Shown one piece after another: positions 18,814 through 28,851 of a stretch of DNA of 64,000 nt; position 1 is the first letter of the stretch, and every line of letters starts with the position of its first letter. This DNA comes from F1-120-MAGs118 sp013360535 (lineage in GTDB: Bacteria > Planctomycetota > UBA1135 > GCA-002686595): assembly GCA_026647215.1 (NCBI GenBank), contig JAPKHC010000016.1:20584-84583 (forward strand), written 5' to 3'. A program made the position numbers and the translations under genes. A model generated the notes under the pieces. The model did no database searches. It saw nothing but the letters and a program-made list of their open reading frames with translations, and had not been told where the DNA came from.

Positions 18814-20493
18814 TCACCAGCCGACGCGGGCCTCTAGGGCGGCACTCAGGCTCGCGCCCGTACCGTCCACGTTGAGCGGATCGCGTTGCCAGAACTGCAG
18901 GCGCACGAGGTCTCCGATCTCGACGCCGCGCAGCCACATCTCCAGCGGCACCAGGCTGAAATCAAGCCTTCCGCTGCAGTCGTCGCCGCTCGCGCTTCCG
19001 CCGGCGTTCGTCGCCGGGCCACGGTGGAACGGAGGAGCGACACACAGGTAGCCACCGGCGAAAGGAACTTCCTGTCGCTGCGTGCCCCAGAGGCACAGGC
19101 CCGTGCGGCGGTTGAGCACGTTGGACGCCGCGATCGAGAGCACTTCGGCACCCGAGAGGCTCGCGACGCCGCTGAACGAGAGCTGCGGCACGCATCCCAA
19201 CCCATTGGTCTTCGCGGTGCAGTATTCGATCGGTTCGGGCGTGACGGTCGACAGGATGACGACGCGCCCGCTGCGCTGGAAGGTGTACGGATCCTGCCCG
19301 TCGAAGGGAGTTCCGACGAGCGCTTCGGCGCTCCCGTTGCCGTCGAGGTCGCCGACGATGGCCAGCGCGCTGCCGAAGTCGTTGTCCAGCGTGCCGCCGG
19401 CGTCGTGGATCGTCCGGATGATGTTCGTGCCTCGGCACACGTACACCCGTCCAGGCTCGCTCGAGTAGTTGGATCCGACACCGACGAGAAACTCGTTCGC
19501 GACTCCGTCGCCGTCGAGATCGGCCGAGCGCGTGACCGTCGGCACGGAGTTTGGACCGAGCGTCAACGCGGTTCCGTTCTGCTCGGACGGCGCGCTTCCT
19601 CCGAAGCGACAGACGTACAACGGCGCCGCGAAGTAGCCCGGAACCGGCGGAATCAGGACCAAGTCCGGGATGCCATCGCCGTTGAGCTCCCCGACACACT
19701 GGAACGAGGTGAACTCCGTACCCTGCATCGTGTAGAGCGGGGTGAGAGTGGGCAGGGACAGCACCTCGATCCGGTTCATGATCTCGTTGAACCCGAAGAT
19801 CTGGGACCTGAATGCGACGCCGAGGTCCTCTCGCGAGTCCCCGTTCACATCGCCCACCGACTCCAGGATCTGGCCCATGCGTCCGCCCGCCGTCGCTCCC
19901 GTTCGGGTGGCGAGGATCGCCCCGTCTGCGCCCGAGACGAACTGCACTCGACCGCGGTTCGAACTCCAGCCGGGGCTCGACACGGCGAAGTCGGCCCGTC
20001 CATCCCCGGAGATGTCTCCGAGCGCGAGGACGGACTGCCCCAGCTGCTCGAGGATCTGGGTGCCTTGCAGCACGATCAGCTGCTGCCCGGTGCTGCCGGA
20101 GTAGACCGACGCCCGTCCGTTGTGCGTGAAAATCGAGCTGCTTTCCGGAAGGCCGGCGATCAAGTCCAGCGTCCCGTCGCCGTCGCAGTCGGCGAAGTCG
20201 AAGTCCTTGATGCCATGCGGCGCGGCAAGCGGCGACGGGAACTCGCGCAGCAACGCCAGCGTCGCCGAGGAGTACACGCGGATCGAGTGTGCCGCGCTCG
20301 CGGCGAAGTCGGTTCGACCATCGCCATCGAAGTCCCCCACGCTGCGCGTGAGCTTGCCGAGCTCTTCGCCCGGATTGCCGTACCAGCTCGCGAGCGGCGC
20401 CTGCGCGTGCGCGGTCGAGCTCGCGAGCGACAGGAACACCATGGCGCAGGAGAGGTGCATGGAACTGGTCCCAGGAAGTGCGCGGTGGAGCAT
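18814..20493 (-). CDS. Secreted FG-GAP (integrin-like) repeat protein, downstream paralog
   Basis: 559 aa from the ATG at 20493, five bases after the stop of its paralog; ATG 20460 would give a cleaner signal peptide (MHLSCAMVFLSLASSTAHAQ). FG-GAP/VCBS calcium loops repeat through the protein: GDFDGDGRTDF, ADCDGDGTLDLI, GDISGDGRADFAV, GDVNGDSREDLGV, GELNGDGIPDLV, ADLDGDGVANEFLV, GDLDGNGSAEALVG. They make a beta-propeller. The C-terminal 150 residues begin YCTAKTNGLGCVPQLSF and contain several Cys; the same module ends the upstream paralog and, in diverged form, the LamG protein at 27.4 kb. It probably acts at the cell surface, perhaps in export or anchoring. Ligand unknown. Confidence 0.88.
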   Translation of the reverse strand: MLHRALPGTSSMHLSCAMVFLSLASSTAHAQAPLASWYGNPGEELGKLTRSVGDFDGDGRTDFAASAAHSIRVYSSATLALLREFPSPLAAPHGIKDFDFADCDGDGTLDLIAGLPESSSIFTHNGRASVYSGSTGQQLIVLQGTQILEQLGQSVLALGDISGDGRADFAVSSPGWSSNRGRVQFVSGADGAILATRTGATAGGRMGQILESVGDVNGDSREDLGVAFRSQIFGFNEIMNRIEVLSLPTLTPLYTMQGTEFTSFQCVGELNGDGIPDLVLIPPVPGYFAAPLYVCRFGGSAPSEQNGTALTLGPNSVPTVTRSADLDGDGVANEFLVGVGSNYSSEPGRVYVCRGTNIIRTIHDAGGTLDNDFGSALAIVGDLDGNGSAEALVGTPFDGQDPYTFQRSGRVVILSTVTPEPIEYCTAKTNGLGCVPQLSFSGVASLSGAEVLSIAASNVLNRRTGLCLWGTQRQEVPFAGGYLCVAPPFHRGPATNAGGSASGDDCSGRLDFSLVPLEMWLRGVEIGDLVRLQFWQRDPLNVDGTGASLSAALEARVGW

Positions 20494-20498
20494 GGATT

Positions 20499-22124
20499 TC
20501 ACCACCCGATCCGGATCTCGAAGGCGGAGCTGAGGCCGACGCCCGTTCCATCTACGTGCAGCGGATCGCGGTACCAGAACTGCGCGCGCAGCAGGTCGCC
20601 GACGTTCACGCCGTGCAGCCACAAGGTCGGGGCGCTGAACTGGAACTGCAGCCGCCCCGTGCAGTCGTCGCCCGCCGCGCTGCCTCCGCTGTTGGCCAAG
20701 GATCCCCGACGGAACGGCGCGGCCACACACAGGTATCCGCCCTCGAACGGCAACTCCTGTCGGTTCGGTCCCCACAGGCACAGCCCCGACTTGCGGTTGA
20801 GCACGCCGTCGACGGCGATCGTCAGCGACGAGGCCCCCGTCAGGCTCGCGGAACCCGTGTGCGAGAGGTTCGGCACGCATCCCAGCCCGTTGGGTTTCGC
20901 CGTGCAGTATTCCACCGGAGCCGGCGTCACCGCCGAGAGCAGCACCGCCCTTCCATCGCCGTAGGAGTGCAGCACTTCGCTCGCGTTCGGCGCGCCGACG
21001 ACGAACTCGACGCTCCCGTTGCCGTCGAGATCCCCGACCGGCGCGAGCGACTGCCCGAAGGCATCGTTGAGCGAGTTCGTGGCGTCGTAGATCGTTCCGA
21101 TCCGCTGGAGGCCACGGTAGATGCGTACTTCGCCCGGGGCGCTGAGGTACTCGTCGTTGACTCCGACGAGGATCTCCTGCGCGAGCCCGTCCCCGTCATA
21201 ATCCGCCAGTCCGCTGAAACCGAGCTCGAAGGCCGGTTGGCCGATCGTGTCCGACGCGACGGCCCCCTGAATCCCGCCGCCGCCATAGAGAAGGCGAAAC
21301 GTCGGATAGGTCCCCGGCCCGTGGGGCAACAGGATCATGTCGTCGAGCCCGTCCGAATTGGCGTCCCCCACGCAACCAAAACTGCGGAACTGCGGCGTGA
21401 TCAGCGTGTGGAGCAACGTGTTGCTCTCCAGCGACCAGACCTCGATCTCGTCCGACAGGTAGGCCGTGGCGCGCAACGCAACCCCGAGCTCGCGACGCGC
21501 GTCGCCAGCGACGTTGCCCACCGAGGCCATCACCTCTCCGAAGCGGCGATAGGGTTGCGTGCCGGCGATCTCGAGCAGCGTGGTGCCGTTGGAGCCGGAG
21601 AAAACGCGAACCCGCCCCGTCGCCGAGTTCCACCCCGGACTGCTCACCGCAAAATCCTCGCGGCCGTCGAGCGTGACGTCACCGAGCAGGACGAGCGTCT
21701 CGCCGAAGCGCTCGGTCGGCGTGGTGCCGTGCAGCACGAGCAGCGGCTGCAGGTTGCGGCCCGAAATGACCCACACGGTTCCGCTGTCCGGCCCAAACGT
21801 CGACGTGCCCGGTGCGCTCGCGATCAGGTCCGGCCAACCGTCCCCGTTGCAGTCTCCGAACTCGAACACCTTGCCGAAGCCGCGCCCCGGCTGGGGCGCG
21901 ACGAACGTGTGCAGGCTCGCGCGTGTGCGCCCGGAGATCACGCGAATGCTGTCGCGCTCCCCGAGCGCGAAGTCCGGCGTGCCGTCGCGGTCAAGATCAC
22001 CGGCGCCGACGACCCGCTGCCCGAGTTGCCCTCCGCTCGTCCCGTTCCACTCGGCGAGCTCCGTTTGAGCGAAAGCGAACAGGGGAGTGAGCGCGGAAGC
22101 AAGCAGGACGAACCATCGACGCAT
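20499..22124 (-). CDS. Secreted FG-GAP repeat protein, upstream paralog
   Basis: 541 aa. The signal peptide MRRWFVLLASALTPLFAFAQ leads directly into WNGTSGGQLGQRVVGAGDL, the start of a propeller with loops DLDRDGTPDFALG, DCNGDGWPDLIA, DVTLDGREDFAV, DANSDGLDDMIL, DYDGDGLAQEIL and DLDGNGSVEFVVG. The C-terminal Cys-containing module starts YCTAKPNGLGCVPNLS and ends in IRIGW (paralog ends ARVGW). The two genes align along their whole length in the same order, so this is a tandem duplication that has diverged. Transcribed from a start 87 bases from the aminotransferase stop. Confidence 0.9.
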   Translation of the reverse strand: MRRWFVLLASALTPLFAFAQTELAEWNGTSGGQLGQRVVGAGDLDRDGTPDFALGERDSIRVISGRTRASLHTFVAPQPGRGFGKVFEFGDCNGDGWPDLIASAPGTSTFGPDSGTVWVISGRNLQPLLVLHGTTPTERFGETLVLLGDVTLDGREDFAVSSPGWNSATGRVRVFSGSNGTTLLEIAGTQPYRRFGEVMASVGNVAGDARRELGVALRATAYLSDEIEVWSLESNTLLHTLITPQFRSFGCVGDANSDGLDDMILLPHGPGTYPTFRLLYGGGGIQGAVASDTIGQPAFELGFSGLADYDGDGLAQEILVGVNDEYLSAPGEVRIYRGLQRIGTIYDATNSLNDAFGQSLAPVGDLDGNGSVEFVVGAPNASEVLHSYGDGRAVLLSAVTPAPVEYCTAKPNGLGCVPNLSHTGSASLTGASSLTIAVDGVLNRKSGLCLWGPNRQELPFEGGYLCVAAPFRRGSLANSGGSAAGDDCTGRLQFQFSAPTLWLHGVNVGDLLRAQFWYRDPLHVDGTGVGLSSAFEIRIGW

Positions 22125-22153
22125 CGGAGCGAGCCTCGGGAGCCTTGGGGGAT

Positions 22154-22174
22154 GCCTCCGGGAGCACCGGAGGC
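22154..22174. terminator. Hairpin after the aminotransferase gene
   Basis: A perfect 8-bp inverted repeat (GCCTCCGG / CCGGAGGC) with a five-base loop sits 38 bases past the aminotransferase stop and 30 bases before the FG-GAP start on the same strand. No T-run follows. It probably separates the two transcripts, or forms a leader hairpin of the FG-GAP mRNA. Confidence 0.45.
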
Positions 22175-22211
22175 GTTGTCTCCGATCCGAATTACAACTC
22201 GCGTGCCAGCG

Positions 22212-23078
22212 TCAGGCGCCGACGGCGCGCTGGGCCTCGCGGGCGGCGCAGTCGTAGTAGGCGTCGACGAGGCGGCGTACGCGCGGACCGACCTTGCCGT
22301 CGCCGAGCACCGCAGGGCCGATGCGAACGACCGGCACCGGGCCGCGTGCGGAGCTCGAGAGGAAACTCTCGTCAAAGCGCGCGATTTCGGCCACGGCAAC
22401 ACGCGCGCGGTGCACGCGGAAGCCGAGCTTCGGTGCGAGGTGCAGCAGGACGGCGAGCGTGATGCCTTCGAGCACGCCGTCGCCGGCGGTGACGAGCTCG
22501 TCGCCAGCGAAGAAGGCGAGGTTGGCGCTCGAACATTCGAGCACACGCTCTTCCTCGTCGACGAGCACGTGCTCGTACCGTTCCTGCGCGCCCAGCGGCA
22601 GCGGCTTGCGCTCGCGCACGAAGTCGGTCGTCTTGATCTTGGGCGCACGGCGGTGCAGGTGCGGCGCGAAGTCGAGCGTCACGCCCTCGCGCAGGAATTT
22701 CTCGGGCACGGGCACGAACGGCGAGAGCGCGATGAACATGTCGGCGCGCCGGCCTTGCACCTCGAACGGCTCGCGCAGCACGTCAAAACGCACGCGCGAG
22801 TCGGCGCCGGGATAGGCGCGCACGAGCGAGTCGAGCGCGGCACACAGGCGCGTGCGGTCGAGCTTGCGCGGCCAGCCGAGGCCCGCCATCGAGCGTTCGG
22901 TGCGCGCGAGGTGCTCCTCGAGCCACAGGAAGCGGTCGTGCCCGAACGTGCGCAGCGCGGAGTAGACGCCGCCGGGAAAACGCTCGAGCAGGTCGTGGAC
23001 GTTGCCGCTGCCCGCCTCGACGGCGAGGGCGCGCGGGCCCGATTCGGTGAGCGCGTGGAGCTGCAGTTCGGCGGCCAT
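22212..23078 (-). CDS. Class IV aminotransferase / aminodeoxychorismate lyase-like PLP enzyme
   Basis: 288 aa. Fold type IV signature: an N-terminal GVYSALRTFGHDRFLWLEEH segment, the PLP lysine probably Lys149 in APKIKTTDFVRER, and the cofactor-phosphate region VLECSSANLAFFAGDEL followed by GDGVLEGITLAVLL. These enzymes include branched-chain and D-amino acid aminotransferases and aminodeoxychorismate lyase; the sequence does not settle which. The ATG at 23078 is 25 bases from the divergent dipeptidase ATG and has a TACGCT hexamer seven bases upstream but no Shine-Dalgarno site. No other amino-acid or folate genes adjoin. Confidence 0.85.
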   Translation of the reverse strand: MAAELQLHALTESGPRALAVEAGSGNVHDLLERFPGGVYSALRTFGHDRFLWLEEHLARTERSMAGLGWPRKLDRTRLCAALDSLVRAYPGADSRVRFDVLREPFEVQGRRADMFIALSPFVPVPEKFLREGVTLDFAPHLHRRAPKIKTTDFVRERKPLPLGAQERYEHVLVDEEERVLECSSANLAFFAGDELVTAGDGVLEGITLAVLLHLAPKLGFRVHRARVAVAEIARFDESFLSSSARGPVPVVRIGPAVLGDGKVGPRVRRLVDAYYDCAAREAQRAVGA

Positions 23079-23085
23079 GCGCGGC

Positions 23086-23097
23086 AGCGTATACGAT
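23086..23097. promoter_or_regulatory. Back-to-back -10-like hexamers in a 25-bp divergent gap
   Basis: The sequence AGCGTATACGAT holds TACGAT (23092-23097) six bases before the rightward ATG at 23104 and, on the other strand, TACGCT (23091-23086) seven bases before the leftward ATG at 23078. The two abut at a TATA centre. With only 25 bases between start codons, both transcripts would have to be leaderless or nearly so. Confidence 0.55.
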
Positions 23098-23103
23098 CCC
23101 GCG

Positions 23104-24303
23104 ATGCAACTCGCGCCCTCGCTGCTCTTGCTCGCGCTCGCCACCGCTTGTGTCGCGACGCCACCCGCCGATCCCATCGACCGCGCGCGCGCCCTGCACG
23201 CGCAGCTGCCCGTCATCGACGGCCACAACGACCTTCCCGGCCGTATCCGTGAGCGCACGCGCGTCAACTTCGACACGTGCGACCTGTCGAAACCCTGCCC
23301 GGAGTTCCACACCGACCTGCCGCGCCTGCGCACGGGTGGAGTCGGCGCGCAGTTCTGGTCGGTGTTCGTGCCCGCGAGCACGGAAGCGGGCGGTGACGCG
23401 CTCGAACGCACGCTCGAGCAAGTCGACCTCGTGCACCGCATGGTGCGGCAGTACCCCGAGTGGCTCGAGCTCGCGCCGACGGCCGCCGATGTCGAGCGCA
23501 TCCGCACGCAGGGCAAGCTCGCTTGCATGCTGGGCATCGAAGGGGGCTACTCGATCGAAGGTTCGTTGCCCGCGCTGCGTTTGTTCCACCGCCTCGGCGT
23601 GCGCTACATGACGCTGACGCACACGCTCACGACGGCCTGGGCCGACTCCTCGACGGACGAGCCGCGCCACGGTGGCCTCGCACCCTTCGGTGAGGAGGTC
23701 GTGCGCGAGATGAACCGCATCGGAATGCTGGTCGACCTGAGCCATGTCTCCGACGACTGCGTGCGCGACGTGCTCGCGCTCTCGAAAGCGCCCGTGATCG
23801 CTTCGCACTCGTCCGCGCGCGCGCTCGCCAACCATCCGCGCAACCTCTCCGACGAGCTGCTCGCGGCGATCGGTGCGCACGGCGGCGTCGTGATGGTCAA
23901 TTTCGGCTCAAATTTCATCGATCCCGTGTCGGCGGAGCAGGCGGCGCGCACGCTGGTCGTGCAGCGCGAGCTCAAGGCGCGCTTTCCCGACAAGGCCGAC
24001 TACGACAAGGCGCTGGCCGAGTTCCGCGCGACGCTCGTGGCGAGCCGCGGCACCGTCGAGCTCGTCGCCGACCATGTCGAGCACATCGCACGCGTCGCCG
24101 GAGTCGAACACGTCGGACTCGGCTCCGATTTCGACGGCGTCGGCAGCCTGCCCGAAGGTCTCGACAGCGCCGACCTGTATCCGAACCTCACGCGCGTGTT
24201 GATCGAGCGCGGCTGGAGCGACGCCAACCTGCGCAAGCTGTGCGGCGAGAACGTGCTGCGGGTCCTGCGCGAGGCCGAACGTGTCGCGCGAGCGTCGAAC
24301 TAG
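23104..24303 (+). CDS. Membrane dipeptidase (peptidase M19), lipoprotein
   Basis: 399 aa. Lipoprotein signal MQLAPSLLLLALATACVATP with the lipobox Cys at 16. The metal-binding residues of the renal-dipeptidase family are present: HxD in VIDGHNDLP (His41, Asp43), bridging Glu in GIEGGYSIEG, and His residues in VDLSHVSDD and IASHSSARAL. The C-terminal VGLGSDFDGVGSLPEGL is also conserved. It hydrolyses dipeptides, often with a D-residue at the C-terminal position, on a di-zinc site outside the cytoplasm. The stop overlaps the convergent cytochrome stop by four bases. Confidence 0.93.
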   Translation: MQLAPSLLLLALATACVATPPADPIDRARALHAQLPVIDGHNDLPGRIRERTRVNFDTCDLSKPCPEFHTDLPRLRTGGVGAQFWSVFVPASTEAGGDALERTLEQVDLVHRMVRQYPEWLELAPTAADVERIRTQGKLACMLGIEGGYSIEGSLPALRLFHRLGVRYMTLTHTLTTAWADSSTDEPRHGGLAPFGEEVVREMNRIGMLVDLSHVSDDCVRDVLALSKAPVIASHSSARALANHPRNLSDELLAAIGAHGGVVMVNFGSNFIDPVSAEQAARTLVVQRELKARFPDKADYDKALAEFRATLVASRGTVELVADHVEHIARVAGVEHVGLGSDFDGVGSLPEGLDSADLYPNLTRVLIERGWSDANLRKLCGENVLRVLREAERVARASN

Positions 24304-25853
24304 CGCACCACGACGCGCTGCCAGATCGAGAACGACTTGACGGCACCGTGATCGCCGCGTGCGGCGTCCCAGATCGCGAAGGCGGCGACGAGCGGTTCGC
24401 GGCCGAGCTCGACGGCGCGCTCGTCGTTGGACGCGAGCGCGCGCACGAACACGACGTTCCACTCCGAACCCGTGTGGCACGCGAGGGTGCGCAGGTCACC
24501 CTCGTGCGGCTCCGTCGCACCCGCCCCACGGCCCTCGAGCTCGGCGCTTCGTCCGCCCGAGAGCGCGCCACCGGGCGCCGGGAGGTACAGCGGCGCGACG
24601 TCGGCTCGCGCCGAGTTCGCGAGCGGGTCCCGCAACAGGTGCGGCGCGGCCTCGACCAGATCGAGCACGCCGAGCAAGTCGACCGCGCTGCTTGCACGCC
24701 AGTGCCACAGGTTGACCGGATGCTCCTCCGCACCCATCCCCGCGAGCGGCGGCGCCATTTCGTTCGAGAGCGCGACGGCCGCCGCATCGAGGCGCGGCTC
24801 CTCGCGCTCGACAGACAGTCGGTCGTCGCGCGTCGGATCGTTCCAGCGCAGCCGCAGCGCGAGCTCGTGCCCGTCGTGAAGCGCTGCCACGTGCACGCTG
24901 AACACCGCGTCGTCGCGCCACGCGATCGGCGCGAGCGTCACCTCGAGTTCCGGTGCGTCCTTCCAGCGCTCGTCGAGTCCGTTCGTCGGCAAGTGCCCGT
25001 CGATTCGCCGCGCGACGAGCTCGCCCGAGCGCTGCACGAGCCGTTCTTCGCTCGCCTGCGGGATCAGGCTCGCGGTGTAAGTCGCGAGCGCCGCGAGATC
25101 CGCCTGCGGGAGCTCGAACGACGGCATCGCGCTGCCCGGCATGCCACACGCGATGCGCGTGGCGAGCGCCTCGAAGCTCGCGCCGCCCTTGAGCGCGCCT
25201 GCGGTGAAGTCGCGCGGCCAGTTGAGCGAGCCGTCCTCGTTCCAGCGCGGCTCGAGCCCGAGCCCGCGCCCCGTCTCGCCGTGGCAGCGGGCGCAGTTCT
25301 CGCGGTACAGCGCCTTCCCGCGCGCCAGCACGCTCGCGTTGGGCGTGACACGCGGCGGCGCCTCGAACCTCGCCTCGGCCTGCACGAGTTCCTTCGCCCG
25401 TTCACGCGCCGCCGCCCTGTCGAGCGCCTCGCCTGCCGTGAGCGACTCCAGTGTGATGCGCCGCTCCGCTCCGACCTCGACGAGCTCCAGCACGTGTCCA
25501 GCGAGCGCCCCGACGGCCTCGTCACCGAGCCACTCCCACGACGGCATCGCGCTGCCGGGCATGCCTCGTCGCAACGTCGCCTCGATGTCCGCGCGCACCG
25601 GTCGACCGTCGCGCGCGCTCGTCAACCGCAGGCGCCCGTCCGAGAAGCGGCGCGGCGGGGGGAACAACGAAGCTGCGACCCGGCCGTCGGCTTCGCCTGC
25701 GGCGCCGTGACAGGCCGCGCAGTGCTCCGCAAACAGCCGGGCCGCAAGCTCACGCCGTTCCGACGCTCCCTCGCTTTCAGGAGCCAACGCGACACAGGAC
25801 GGAAGCGCGATGGCGCAGAGGAAGGCGAGTCGAATCGGGCGCGAGCTCAGCAT
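24300..25853 (-). CDS. Dihaem c-type cytochrome with C-terminal ethylbenzene-dehydrogenase-like haem domain
   Basis: 517 aa, lipoprotein signal (LAFLCAIALPSC, Cys20). Two cytochrome c domains: CAACH at 45-49 and CARCH at 187-191, each with a MPGSAMPS segment that can supply the axial Met (about 98 and 230). Residues about 290-517 resemble the gamma-subunit domain of ethylbenzene dehydrogenase-type enzymes (VFSVHVAALHDGHELALRLR; FAIWDAARGDHGAVKSF), which binds a b-type haem. The combination suggests a periplasmic electron-transfer protein for a respiratory or dehydrogenase complex, but no catalytic subunit is nearby. A PAS/sigma-54 regulator diverges 142 bases upstream. Confidence 0.85.
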   Translation of the reverse strand: MLSSRPIRLAFLCAIALPSCVALAPESEGASERRELAARLFAEHCAACHGAAGEADGRVAASLFPPPRRFSDGRLRLTSARDGRPVRADIEATLRRGMPGSAMPSWEWLGDEAVGALAGHVLELVEVGAERRITLESLTAGEALDRAAARERAKELVQAEARFEAPPRVTPNASVLARGKALYRENCARCHGETGRGLGLEPRWNEDGSLNWPRDFTAGALKGGASFEALATRIACGMPGSAMPSFELPQADLAALATYTASLIPQASEERLVQRSGELVARRIDGHLPTNGLDERWKDAPELEVTLAPIAWRDDAVFSVHVAALHDGHELALRLRWNDPTRDDRLSVEREEPRLDAAAVALSNEMAPPLAGMGAEEHPVNLWHWRASSAVDLLGVLDLVEAAPHLLRDPLANSARADVAPLYLPAPGGALSGGRSAELEGRGAGATEPHEGDLRTLACHTGSEWNVVFVRALASNDERAVELGREPLVAAFAIWDAARGDHGAVKSFSIWQRVVVR

Positions 25854-25995
25854 CGGAGGCCTCTTCCCGCGAAAGCAGGCGGTTGGAGCTTCATCGTCCT
25901 AGAATGCGCGCCCGGCGAGAGCCTGTTCCGCCCCCTGCGGACCAAGTCCCGCGTCCCTACGAACTCCGCTCCCCCTTCGCGAAGCCCACGCCACC

Positions 25996-27405
<1,410 letters not shown>

Positions 27406-27414
27406 GCGCGCGCT

Positions 27415-28599
27415 TCACGGCAGGTACGTGACCTCGATGGCGCCGGAAAGGTTCGAGCCGGTGCCGCTGGGGAGGTTGTCGCGGAACCAGAATTGATAGA
27501 ACCAGCTGCGGCCAGCGGTGATCGCGCCAATCGCCGTGTTGCCGGCGAAGTCGATGTTTTGTGAGGCGAAGCCCGTCGCGTCGACCGCGTGCAATGAACC
27601 GAGGCGCTGCAGGCCCGGAGAGAACGGCGAAATGCAGAGGTAGCCGTCCCCGAACGGAATGCGCGTGCGGCGCAGGCCGAAGAGGAACTGGCCGGTATGT
27701 GCGGCAGGTGCGGCGTGCACTTCGAGCGACGCATTGGCGATGGTGATCGAGAGGTTGCCCGACAGTCGCAAGGTCGCCATCGCGCCCGAGGAATTCAGGG
27801 TGCTCGTGCAGTAGCTCGTGCCAAGGCCACTGTCAGAATCGAGCGGTGCTCCGGCGCTCTCCCACGTTGGGTCGCTCGCTTCAGCCGAGCTCGTCCAACC
27901 CAGTCGTCCGTGGTGTCCGAGCCCCGAGGAATCGCTCGCAACCTGCCCGGCGCCCTCGTCAAAGCGCCAATAGGCGACCAGGCCGGACTGCGGCCCAGCG
28001 AGGGATCGATTCCAGCTGCTTGCGATTTCCGTCTGCGTGCGCGGGTGATTCCAGATGCGCACCTCGTCGATGCGGCCGCGGAAATACTCGTTCTGAAGCG
28101 TGACCGGCAGGCCGGCGCCAATGCACAGATCTGTCGGCGGATTGTGCACCAACGCACCCAGGCTATGGGGCGTGCTCGCGACCCGCACGCCGTCGACGAA
28201 GAACTCCGCGTGGTCCGTGGCCCACACGCCGGCGAAATGGTGCCACTGGCCGTTGTAGAGCGTGTGCGGCTGCGGGTCGGTCGCGCTCGCCCGGAACTGC
28301 GTGCCGCGCGTGGCCATGATCTGCATGCGCACGTCGAGGTCCTGATCGGCCGTCAGGAAGTAGGCATCGACCTCGCCCTTGCGCAGGAGACGCGTATTCC
28401 AGTCCTGCGGGCCGTCGAGCCGCGCCCAGAGCTCGATCGTGATCTCACCGGGTTCGAGCGCCGCCGTGCGCCCGACGTTGACGAAGTCGTTGACGCCATC
28501 GAAGGCGAGACAGCCGCCGCCGGTGGATTGCGCCAAGCCGGAGAGCGCGAGGCCGAACGAGCCGACGAGCGACAGCACGATGTGCGAAGAGCGGAACAT
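27415..28599 (-). CDS. Secreted LamG (concanavalin-like) protein with planctomycete-type C-terminal module
   Basis: 394 aa. The ATG at 28599 opens a signal peptide (HIVLSLVGSFGLALSGLAQS) and has GGGAGG 10-15 bases upstream. Residues 28-230 form a LamG/pentraxin jelly roll: CLAFDGVNDFVNVG, ITIELWARLDGPQ, HHFAGVWATDHAEFFVDG, GRIDEVRIWNHPRTQTEI, VAYWRFDEGAG. After a linker the C-terminal 130 residues begin SYCTSTLNSSGAMATLRL and contain YLCISPFSPGLQR, like the module ending the FG-GAP proteins at 18.8-22.1 kb. It probably binds glycans at the surface. A perfect TTGACA lies upstream at 28752-28757 on this strand, but the -10 match is poor. It converges with the PAS regulator. Confidence 0.88.
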   Translation of the reverse strand: MFRSSHIVLSLVGSFGLALSGLAQSTGGGCLAFDGVNDFVNVGRTAALEPGEITIELWARLDGPQDWNTRLLRKGEVDAYFLTADQDLDVRMQIMATRGTQFRASATDPQPHTLYNGQWHHFAGVWATDHAEFFVDGVRVASTPHSLGALVHNPPTDLCIGAGLPVTLQNEYFRGRIDEVRIWNHPRTQTEIASSWNRSLAGPQSGLVAYWRFDEGAGQVASDSSGLGHHGRLGWTSSAEASDPTWESAGAPLDSDSGLGTSYCTSTLNSSGAMATLRLSGNLSITIANASLEVHAAPAAHTGQFLFGLRRTRIPFGDGYLCISPFSPGLQRLGSLHAVDATGFASQNIDFAGNTAIGAITAGRSWFYQFWFRDNLPSGTGSNLSGAIEVTYLP

Positions 28600-28806
28600 G
28601 GTGCGATGGCCTCCCGGAGACCTGTATGCGGCGGGCAGCGATGGGGCGGAAGCTGGCGGAAGTTCGCAGGATGCGCGCACGGCGCCCGGACGGGACGGCG
28701 GGGCGAGCGGCGCCAAATGGACGAAACGTAAAGCGTCAGCGCTGGACGAAGTGTCAACACGAGCGCGGGACAGGGCGCTGCCGGGCCTGGAAGCGGCCTG
28801 GAGGCG

Positions 28807-28822
28807 TGGCACGGCGGTTGAT
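28807..28822 (+). promoter_or_regulatory. Near-consensus sigma-54 box with a broken -12 element
   Basis: TGGCACGGCGGTTGAT has a perfect -24 half (TGGCACG) and TTG at the right spacing, but the invariant C of the -12 GC is A. It lies 52 bases before the first gene of the sulfur/efflux operon and 1.4 kb from a sigma-54 activator gene. The missing C makes function doubtful. Confidence 0.25.
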
Positions 28823-28833
28823 CTGGGGGAGAG

Positions 28834-28851
28834 CGCGACCGTTTGGTCGCG
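28834..28851. promoter_or_regulatory. 18-bp dyad upstream of the sulfur operon
   Basis: CGCGACC-GTTT-GGTCGCG is a perfect 7-bp inverted repeat, 23 bases before the ATG at 28875. Its position just before the operon suits an operator or an RNA leader hairpin. No matching regulator of the ArsR/BigR type is encoded in the window. Confidence 0.35.

Noticed and set aside
25900..25911. TAGAAT as a -10 for the PAS regulator
   Set aside because: It is about 85 bases from the start codon, and the only TTG-like -35 candidate is 11 bases away, too close.
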